Part shown: piece after piece, positions 56,264 to 64,000 of the stretch
Position numbering within the stretch: position 1 is the stretch's first letter
Layout: every line of letters starts with the position of its first letter
Assembly (NCBI GenBank): GCA_002205965.3
Contig: NADL03000072.1
Span: forward strand, 62,001 to 126,000
From: Kappaphycus alvarezii
Taxonomy: Eukaryota > Rhodophyta > Florideophyceae > Gigartinales > Solieriaceae
Direction: 5' to 3'
Length of the DNA: 64,000 nucleotides
Notes under the pieces: generated by a model
What the model was told of the DNA's origin: nothing
What the model saw: the letters and a program-made list of their open reading frames with translations, nothing else
Database searches by the model: none
Made by a program: the position numbers and the translations under genes

Positions 56264-57377
56264 ATGGGATACGTTAAGTTCACCAGCCAGGGCCCAATTG
56301 CAGGTAAAAGTTCCAAGGCCGCCGCTAACAGATCCTCAGCTGCTAGCAACAGTTTGTCCAAAATTAGTCGGGCCCTCAAGCCCCGCCGTCAATCCAAGAA
56401 TGTAACCGCCTCCAAGATTCGACCAATGTGCGAGCAGTGTGGACGTACCTTCTCAAAACCAGCTAACCTAAAGGCGCATGTGAGAGTAAGTTTTGACACT
56501 GTACTTACCATTTACGGCCTTCGTTCTGTTCGTGTGTATTTCCTTTTGTGAGGTAATATTTGAATGGCACCCACCGGCAGTAAGCTTGAACTCTAACCGT
56601 CATCACCCTTTCTTTGCGCTGCGGGGACCTATCAACGAAATTCAGATTCACACTGGTGAAAAACGATATGCTTGTTACAAATGCGACCAGAGGGTAAGCA
56701 TGAAGGCAAGAATTTCTCGCCCGCTATCACGGCGTGAAAAGTGAGGTATGGATTCTGACAGTGGACTTGAATTTTCTGGACAAAGTTTTTTGGAAGAGCA
56801 GCTTAAATTATCACTCCCGTAACGCCCACAATCCCAAGAAAACGAAAAACCCTGTTTTAACGCGGAGGATGAAGCCGAACTCTGCGAAATTTGCCGCTCT
56901 GGCCTCAGCCAAGACTGATGCGGCAGAAGCACGCGTCGTCGCAGCCCCTACTGGTTTCACAGGGCCCCTCCGAACTTCAGTGCAGACATTGGTACATTTG
57001 TGGACGGACTTCTCGCTTCTTTCCGACCACGCATTTTCCTTCCACCGCTTTTTGTACTGCCAACCATTGCACCAGCAATGGCATGTAGCACAGCCTTTGA
57101 AGTCCAGGATACAGCCCCAGATGATAACAACCCTACTAGTCTGTCACTCGTGAATGAGCTCATTGCTCGTATCGGGGACTTTTCGAGTAATAGCAAAATC
57201 AGCGGGCCTGTATTCAACCAGGAGATGGATCTCACTAATACAGGCGGAGGCCGCAATCCTACCAAGGATAACTATCCGTTGAACCTAACTGAGGATGTTG
57301 AAAGTGATGTCAAGGACCTGCCCCCGATAGTGTCCTTTTCTGCTGACCCGACGTCGATGGATGAATATTCGTTCTAA
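56264..57377 (+). pseudogene. Zinc finger gene copy 4 (right arm), complete span, two frameshifts
   Basis: Exon 1 56,264-56,485 (74 codons: a Ser/Ala/Lys-rich N-terminus with SLSKISRALKPRRQSK, then finger 1 CEQCGRTFSKPANLKAHVR). Intron GTAAGT 56,486-56,645. Exon 2 56,646-56,693 (IHTGEKRYACYKCDQR). Intron GTAAGC 56,694-56,785. Exon 3 56,786-57,377. Compared with copy 1, one base is missing at the start of exon 3 (TTTTTTGG for TTCGTTTGG) and one in the G run near 56,961. Without these it would encode about 287 residues. It gives the missing 5' end of copy 1. Confidence 0.75.
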
Positions 57378-57771
57378 GCCCTTAGTAGAAGGTAGAATGA
57401 TTTGTTCGGCAATTACAAAATTTTCATTCCAATTGACAGTTATCTTGTGTAGTCTAACGGCTCACGTGGCAGATTTCCTCATGAACGTCTTTCAAACGAT
57501 TCTGCGTATATCAGATCAAGTAATAAGCAAACGTGTCATCGGCGGAGTCCGTCTTTTTGCAAGCCGCCAGAGTCAGAAATAGAAAAGGTATCCATGTTAG
57601 CCACCTTCAATAATTGTCCTGTTTGCGCACAAATTTACTATATTTTAATGTGGGAAAAACCACACGCAGCAGAAAAAGTCCTCCGCTGAACCAAATCTTG
57701 CGTCTGGTCTGGAATCAGCCAGGTTTAGAGGCCTCAAAATGCATGTACGGTTTGTTGCAGAGATTTTCTTC
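57378..57771 (+). other. 3' flank of finger gene copy 4
   Basis: 57,378-57,620 matches 966-1200. A short extra AAGGTAGAATG repeat is present at 57,387-57,398. The rest has short frames only. Confidence 0.4.
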
Positions 57772-57890
57772 TAGGGGAAAGGTTTGGGTGTTTTCCTCTT
57801 GGAAGATATATCCGATCTATCCATGGTTTTCCAGACAACCGCAATCGACTCAAAAAGGGTATAACGACACAGTAATGGGTCAATTTCTTT
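57772..57890 (-). repeat. A-type tail insertion, right-arm copy
   Basis: Flanked by TTTTCTTC on both sides (about 57,764 and 57,886). The insert is an A 3' end on minus (AGGGGAAAGGTTTGGG, CTTGGAAGATATATCC, GGGTATAACGACACAG). Confidence 0.7.
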
Positions 57891-58088
57891 TCTTCAATTT
57901 CGTGCAATACTCACGGAATAATCGGTTCTCATTTTCCTGTGCAGCCATGGTGGAATGTATGCTCAGTCGGATACATGTTCAACTCAGGTTCTGATGATGG
58001 TCCCATATTGCCGATAACTCTTTTCTCTAGTCGAAGTTTGGTTTTGATTAGTCCCCGCAGTCTTTACTATTGAAGAATTAAGATCTAC

Positions 58089-58528
58089 ATGTTGCTCCTT
58101 AACGTTTGGAATCAAGTTCGCGGGTATTTACCTAATATGAATGGAAGGTTTTGCGGACATTCGCATTTGGTTTCTCGGCAGAATACCTTAAAGGAAAGCG
58201 TAGGAATTTTTTCAGCTCACCGGACCATGTTTGCTTTGGACATTTACAGTACATCTCGACTATATTTGGGACCACTACGGATCAAGTCAGGCCAGAACAT
58301 TCCATTGTCATTTCACAAGAAGATGGTGACGTTGCTGTGGATACTTGCTTTTTCCAAAGAATAGAAGGACGTTATCCTCAAGTTCTACTCATGGACATAT
58401 TTGGCATCATCGATGACAAAATACCTTTGCGACTCTGCGCGGGACTCCACCTCTGTGAAGTGAGTTCATTAAAGTTATCATCAAACAAAAACGCTCTTCG
58501 AAATTACTCCCTAGCAGAGCACCCATAA
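58089..58528 (+). pseudogene. Gene-like sequence of unknown function, right-arm copy
   Basis: The frame 58,151-58,528 reads FFSSPDHVCFGHLQYISTIF, SIVISQEDGDVAVDTCFFQ, RIEGRYPQVLLMDIFGIIDD, KIPLRLCAGLHLCE. It then meets GTGAGTTC, a plausible splice donor, at 58,458. The left arm has 147 bp more in the middle. No family recognised. It may be an exon of a host gene lying downstream of the finger gene in the same orientation. Confidence 0.35.
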
Positions 58529-59100
58529 ACGAGGAGGGAGACGGGAGAAACTCAGTTTTTGCTGCGCCCTATCCATACGAAATCCTTTCTTGTAAGAGTA
58601 AAGCCCTTTACACAAAAAAGCCCCGCGGCAGCAGCCATATCCAATGCGACCTGCTTGATGGCCGACCTTCCGAAAAAGCCAAAACTTTTTCCCCATTGGC
58701 ACGGCACGGTGACTGGTCCATAATTTTCGGTAGTAAAGGGTGGTGGACGGTAGCCTTGATCGCTGGGGAACGAAAGAAGCGATTGTGACAGCCATCTAGG
58801 TCCGCATAGGCCGGGCACAGGCAGATAGATGTACTCAGTCCAGTCGTCTTCATCCCACAAATCCTCATTGCACTCGTCTTCAAAACCAAGTATGCCCTTC
58901 CAATTGCCACTGTACGGTCCTGACCTATACGGTAGGTATGGGTACAATATGCGGTGGTAGCCTTCCAACAATGACACTTGTACAGTACAGTAGTAATGTA
59001 CGGTACAATATTACGATCACGGAGGGTAATTGAGGATAGTTAACCGAGAGTGGTGTAAAAGTTGGGAGAAAAATAGACCTTTTATTGCACGGATTCTAGA
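58440..59100. other. Duplicated segment with A-like tail (right arm)
   Basis: Same as 2770-3430. The A-like 3' end is at about 58,610-58,697 (AATGCGACCTGCTTGATGG, then CCAAAACTTTTTCCCC). On minus, an acidic frame (FEDECNEDLWDEDDWTEYIY) is open at 58,910-58,850. It is unassigned. Confidence 0.4.
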
Positions 59101-59149
59101 GGAGGATCAAGCAAGAGCCCCGTCTGGAGGTCCGTCGGTGGGGTACGTA

Positions 59150-62100
59150 CGCTGTTTTCAGTGATCGAACATGACCGCAGTGTACAGTACTGTACTGTAG
59201 AACAAATGCCGAGACACGCGTCTTAAGCCTTTGGAATTCATACAAAGTATGTTCTATCGACGGTCGGCTGTGAAGTTACGAATGTCATGAAGCGCCTGGA
59301 GTTCGGTTGACCCGATTCGTCCGTAAATTTCAATGGCGTTATGTAGAATGTCCATGCCCTCGGCACGACAAGATAGCGCATATTACTCCCATTTCCGCTG
59401 TTCTGCCAGTGTCAGTGGTGAGAGACCTCTATCGGCCTGGTTGCGACATGGTGCGGAGTGAAGACTGGCAATGGTCACATCAAGACCTGGTAGGGTAGGC
59501 GCGAACAGAAGGTTGTCGATGACGAGGTCCAGTGCGCGTTGCTCGGCTGGGCTCTTGTGGAGTTCGGCGGCAAAGACTCGCTCCCGAATTAAGGTGAGGG
59601 AAATGACCGGGCTGGTGAGTTCGCTAAAGAGAATACCGCGAAGACGGTTGTGACGGCGCACTGCACCGACACCCCCTTTGCAGGTTGATGCATGATGGCC
59701 CATGATATCAAGGAGAAGGGTAACAGTGTAGCTACCTTCTAGACAGGTAGAGGAGCGCAGGAGGCCGCAGAATACTGGTTTGCCGAAGCGAAGGTCGACA
59801 ACTGTGCGCCATATCTCCCCTGAGGTATAGGTCGGGACGGAAGCCGTCGAGGAGGCCGTCGCGGCTGGTCGAGAAAAAAGTTGCGAAGAAGCGGCAGTAA
59901 GGACCGATGCGTGAAGCACGGAGAGGCGGGAAAGTGTGGAAATGATGAGTTATCTCTTCCTGGAGGGAGCGAGTGGCGTTGTGGTCGAAGTGGTTGAGGC
60001 TTGACAAGAGTGCCTCTAGTCGTAGTTCTGCAGGGAGGCCCAGGCTCGTGGTCAGGGTATTGTAGGATGGGGCCAGAAGCCTGGCGACATGCGTGGAGTT
60101 TTTGGGTAGGAGTCGCTGAATGAAGGGCATGTTCGTCAGATTTGAGACCGTTTACACGATGACGTTGATAGAAGTGCATGGGATGAGCCCAAGGCCACTG
60201 TGGCGGAAGGGCAGTGTGTGCACCCGTTTTCGGACATCTTCCGGTGAGTTTGCTCGAAAAGCCTTCGCAACCCCTTGTCAAAAGCTTTGGCAAGTGGTAA
60301 GGTAATGTGCGGCTGAATTGAGCGGAAAAGGCACATAACCAGACATGAGGAGGCACAGAATCGGAGAATAAGGTTTGAAATCTGGGGCTTTTTCATGGCG
60401 GAGAGGATTATCCAGGGTGACTCCGCCTTCAGAGAGGCTTTGAGGGCCAGAGAAGTGCATGAATTCAGGGTGCCAATGGGGCTTCCAAGAACCGTGGTAG
60501 CATCAGAGGCTGGCACGTCGCTTGCCAGATCATTTCGGAGAGGGTGTGGTGAGAGAGAGGAACACCAGGATGATGTTTTCTGAGGATTAACGTTAACGTG
60601 GAAGCCGAGGTTTGGTCCGGTCAGGTGCAGGTACTGGAGAACGGCGTGGGCTTGTGAGATGGGAACAATTAGGGTTCCGTCGTCCGCGTACCATTTGTGA
60701 AGAGGGAGGGCGGCGAAACTGGATGCCAGTCCTTGCACAAGGGAGTGGAGGGCAATAGCGAAAAGCAACATTCCGAGCTGGTCGCCCTGTTGCGTGTATC
60801 TCGACTCCATATAAGATGATGGCCGAAGAAGAGGCGGTAAGGAGCTCCGTAAAGGAAGTGGACCCAACATGCGGCCGCGAGGTTACGGCAGTTAGCCTGA
60901 GAGAGAATTTCGGAACGCTCAATTCAGTTGAATGCGTTCCAGGCATCAACATGAATGAGCACGTTGGCGGTATCATTGTTCTGCAGTTCGTGTATGCGTG
61001 GCCGAGTGGCATGGACGATGGCTTCCGTAGCACACGGCACGAGTACTCAGAGTTGATGGGGCTGGGAGTAGTTCGCCGACTCTTGACCATCCCAAATTCG
61101 TTCCATTATCAGGCACTCTACAAGTCGACGGCTGGCAAGGTCAATGGCGATCTGGCGGAGAGTGCGACAGGCTTCATCTTTCGGCAGACCCAATAGAGGA
61201 GCACTTGCGACCTACTCGCTAGTCTCAGTGGGGCAATCCCCATCGACTAGGCTGTTAATGAAAGCAGTGAACCACTTATGGCGCGAATTCGAGGGCTCGG
61301 CGCCGCCGGGGTATGTGCTACAGCTTTGAGTATGGAGGGGCGAAGTGCGTCCATACCGGGACTGCTGTGGTACGGGAGTCACCACAGCTGGCGACGGACT
61401 TCGGCCTAGGTGAACAAGCACGGCGCGGGAAGGGTACCTCTGTCGGTTCGGTCGGCGAGGTGGGAAGAAGAGGGATGGAGGGGCCGGAGGTTATGGGTAT
61501 TTGCTAGGGTGAGCGGGACAGGTGGGGCCGCAGCAGTAAGGGCTTGGGCGGCTTTGGGAGGTGAACCGTTGAGCAATGCCTGTTTGCAGCGGTCCTGGGG
61601 ATTGGGTACGAACTGCTTTGCGGTGGAGAACAGCGCCGGAGGCGTCAGCGGCTTTATCGAAGGAGACGGGACCGCTGCCCCTCTTGTGCTGGGGGGATTC
61701 TGCGCTTAAGGAAGGCGACCACGCTGAGACGATGCCGGTTGCGGGGTCCACCTCGGCCGTTCTTTTGTAGAACCAGTTTAGAGAGAGCCATGGTTTTATG
61801 GAGGATGTCAATGCGTACCTGTGTAGAGCGGGCCTCAAGGTACCGCCTGCAAGAGACACGCCACCAGTGAATGGGCAGGAAGGCGGAAGGAATTTTGGAG
61901 ATAGGGAAGGGTAGGGAAAGGGAGCAGAAAGACAAGGGAGGGTGGCAGACATCGTTGGGTAGGTCCCGTGGGTGGAGCAGCCATTACTCCGAGGTGGGGG
62001 GCACGGGTGGTGAGGCCTTCTCCATGCTGTATTGTGGTTCAGGTCCAGCGGGACGGAGGCGTTCGGCATTTTAGGGAGCGTAGTTCCTTCCCCATTACTG

Positions 62101-63049
62101 TGTCGGTATACCCTTTTGAGTTGATTGCGGTTGCCTGGAAAACTATGGGATAGACCGGATATATCTTCCAAGAGTAAAACACCCAAACCTTTTCCCATCG
62201 GAAGGAGCGGGGTGGGGGAGACGGTTTGGGCAGCGGGGCGTTGGCGGGATTGGCGGGCCATGATGTCCGAGATGGAGGACCGCAGCTTTTCGATGAAGTA
62301 TTGCTTGGGCCTCCAAGCGCAGGCGGGGTTGGAAAGGCGAGCTATTTCGGCATGGAGGGTGGTAGGAGAGATTAGGCATCGGCAATGGAATGGAAATGAG
62401 AGATGATAGGGGGGAGGGAGGATTCGGAGTGGCCACGGAAGGCGTGATACGCGGATTGCGTATGCAGGGAGTCGGCGGCGGCGCAGACGAAGGTTGCATT
62501 CGAGTCGGCGGTGGATAAAACGGTGATGGAGTCGAGGAAGTCCCCAGCGGCTAAGGCCTCACGGAGAGGTAAGGCATTGTGGAGTGGGCGCTGGTTGCGT
62601 GAGGTGGAGACAAGGGCTAGAAACTTTTGCTCGTTGTTGACGAGCCGGGCAGGGATGCGGTTTATGCTCCTCTGCCGTGTCAGGTGGATCAATGGAGCAT
62701 TTGGGGCGGTAGCTGTGTTACGACCTATAATCGAGAGACTGATGGGCGGCGACTTTGTCACGGACTGGCGAAGAGCGGCGGCGGGATACGGCGAGGGAGC
62801 GTGGTCCGGTGTGGTGGGCGTCGAGGCGGAGTTTGGAGAGTCGGAAGCGACCTCGGCCGGGAATTTGGAGGCGTTGGCGGCCTCGGTGGCACCTCGAAGG
62901 AAGCCAAATGTACTGGAGAGAGCTGGATCGGAGCACTGGAGGTTGAAGAGCGTAGAGCAAACGTCAGGGCTCGCGAGATCGGTGACTGCGGAGGGACGAT
63001 TGAAAAGCTCCAAGAAATAGTCAAGGGAAACGTGTCCTGCAAGTCGCAT
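59150..63049 (-). pseudogene. B-3 polyprotein: N-terminal domain, RT (YADDG), CCHC, RLE
   Basis: N-terminal frame of 225 codons (63,049-62,372): VSLDYFLELFNRPSAVTDL, then DSLHTQSAYHAFRGHSES. RT: RRLVECLIMERIW (about 61,110), NVLIHVDAWNAFN (about 60,950), YTQQGDQLGMLLFAIALHSL, YADDG at about 60,677-60,691, then NVNPQKTSSWCSSL and TVLGSPIGTLNSC. C-terminal: MGHHASTCKGG, RALDLVIDN, LLFAPTLPGLDVTIASLHS. Breaks: a stop after QPHQL, one after AFN, shifts near 60,800 and in the 3' half. Inactive as read. Confidence 0.75.
62072..62200 (+). repeat. A-type tail insertion in B-3
   Basis: TTTTAGGGAGCGTAGTTCC, GTGTCGGTATACCC, GGATATATCTTCCAAGAG, CACCCAAACCTTTTCCC. The matching B-1 position (10,285-10,300) lacks it. 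Flanks TCGGCA and TCGGAA may be an imperfect TSD. Confidence 0.7.
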
Positions 63050-63159
63050 CTCGTCGCGCGACGGTGGAGCAGCCTCCCCCCTCGGCGGGTTCGGTGACCC
63101 TTTCGGATGGATGGAAAACGAGAGTTAGAGAAAGGGGGAAGAGGATTTTATGACATCAA

Positions 63160-63735
63160 TACTGTAATGTACGTACTGTCAAAGTTGGGAGTCCTGTGAA
63201 TTTGCATTGAAACCATGATTGAGGATCTACTGCACAGTACTGCGAATAGCGGAGCATTTCTACCAACTAAAAAGATGTTAATTTGGTTTAATTCATTTTC
63301 TTAGTTATTTAGAGCATTCTTAGTCCGGGCCGTATTCCGTATATTTATTTGATTTTTACGGACAGAAATCAAATCAAACTCTACGTCGCAACAAAATTTC
63401 TGTCGAATAAAACGACCATGGAAATACGGACCTGATAATCCTTATTTTCTCAAATATGCGGACTCAACGATCCGTATCCTATTCAATAGAGAGGACAGTT
63501 GTCTTTTTCTGATTAATTGGCACAATAGTTCATGTATTAGAGGGAAAACCGAAACACCTGTTCACTATTGCGGCAACCACGTCTGCCGAGCTTCTCCTCA
63601 AGTGGCGATGCCCCACGATGCACACTCACCACCTTTCCATTAACTACCGCTCACCACAGGGCTTCAATTGTCCTATATGCCCAAACGAGATGGGAAGAGC
63701 TGAAGTGAGGCCATATATGCCATAAGAGATTAAGT
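63160..63735. repeat. Short dispersed repeat and unit U, uninterrupted
   Basis: 63,160-63,245 is the TACTGTAC-type repeat. 63,237-63,735 is unit U without the insertion seen at 14,287. The hairpin TTTGATTT ... AAATCAAA is at about 63,349-63,374. U adjoins the 5' side of B-3 here and of delta-B elsewhere, so it may be the B 5' leader. Confidence 0.55.
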
Positions 63736-64000
63736 TGAGTGGTTGCAGGCTCACATTGTGAGAGGTTAGCGGCGTGCATACGTCACCCTAGAAAAAGGGC
63801 TGGAGTCCGGCCATCAAGCAGGCAATGGAGAGCAAATCGTCGATCAATGCAGAGCTCTGGCGAAGAGCAATATACTAATCGAATAACCTTGTGCGTTCCC
63901 TGTACGACTTCAGATAGTTATCAAGATAGAAATACAGAAATAGCGCGGAGCTGAACAGAGGGAAAATACAAGCAAAGCCTAGAGGCCTTGTGGTGGTACA
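63736..64000 (-). repeat. Inverted copy of 52,721-52,981, continuing off the window
   Basis: The 71-codon frame at 63,739-63,954 is the same as the minus frame at 52,981-52,766 except for one residue. Identity holds to the last base of the window (GTGGTGGTACA against TGTACCACCAC at 52,721). Confidence 0.8.

Larger units (their letters stand above)
54095..60503 (-). repeat. Right arm of the giant inverted repeat
   Basis: Reverse-complement partner of 44,796-51,320. It starts GGGCCGCATCGAATTTC, the mirror of the left arm's end at 51,311-51,320. It continues without a break into B-3 beyond 60,503. Confidence 0.92.
59100..63140 (-). mobile_element. Non-LTR retrotransposon B-3, most complete copy
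   Basis: About 4 kb on minus: N-terminal region 63,049-62,372, proline-rich linker, RT, zinc block and RLE to about 59,100. It carries a 125-bp A tail insertion at 62,072-62,197. It lacks the 1.7-kb deletion of the delta-B copies. It ends near a GTGCAATAAAAGG motif. The TSD was not resolved because its 3' flank is itself duplicated. Confidence 0.75.

Noticed and set aside
60816..61196. Plus-strand frame of 126 codons
   Set aside because: Antisense to the B-3 RT domain; its equivalents at 53,827-54,213 are antisense to RT as well.

Overview
This is a eukaryotic, repeat-dominated window with no prokaryotic operons. The only well-formed host-like gene has spliceosomal introns of about 90 to 160 nt with GTAAGT or GTAAGC donors. 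Almost everything else is retrotransposon sequence: Ty1/copia LTR elements and three lineages of non-LTR retrotransposons that carry a C-terminal CCHC plus restriction-like endonuclease (RLE) module. Short introns, compact spacing and the copia polyprotein style suggest a fungus, perhaps an early-diverging one, but the sequence alone does not settle the organism. I name the non-LTR lineages A (YHDDG reverse transcriptase), B (YADDG) and C (3' end in a CTT microsatellite) for this annotation only.

Layout. 1-965: two-finger C2H2 gene, open in all visible exons. 1.2-2.8 kb: A debris with a head-to-head pair of A tails. 3.4-11.4 kb: a B copy on the minus strand, split by a 3.76 kb A insertion with a 12-bp target-site duplication (TSD). 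11.4-13.75 kb: two parts of a C element around a solo copia LTR. 14-17.5 kb: a dispersed repeat, then unrecognised sequence. 17.5-21.6 kb: inverted repeats around a copia gag/protease remnant. 21.6-26.4 kb: a mosaic of A, B and C fragments plus a decayed gene-like insert. 26.4-27.4 kb: rearranged finger-gene copy. 27,774-34,391: complete copia element with LTRs and a 5-bp TSD. 35-38.3 kb: second long A copy. 38.3-39.7 kb: deleted B unit. 39,663-44,800: AT-rich copia element with a cut 3' LTR. 44.8-60.5 kb: giant inverted repeat (arms about 6.5 kb, spacer about 2.8 kb), each arm holding a finger-gene copy, a B 3' half and A tails. 60.5-64 kb: the 5' part of a nearly complete B copy, plus sequence that is an inverted copy of the spacer and runs off the window.

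How it fits together. The finger gene, its 3' flank and a B element form a segmental duplication present three times: direct at 1-11 kb, inverted at 44.8-51.3 kb, direct at 54.1-63 kb. A fourth, shorter copy lies at 26.4 kb. The A machinery appears to have scattered very short 3'-terminal pieces (55 to 130 bp), several with clear TSDs. Nearly all reading frames in the elements are broken by small indels, so the window looks like a graveyard and rearrangement hotspot. The first finger-gene copy is the best candidate for a working gene.
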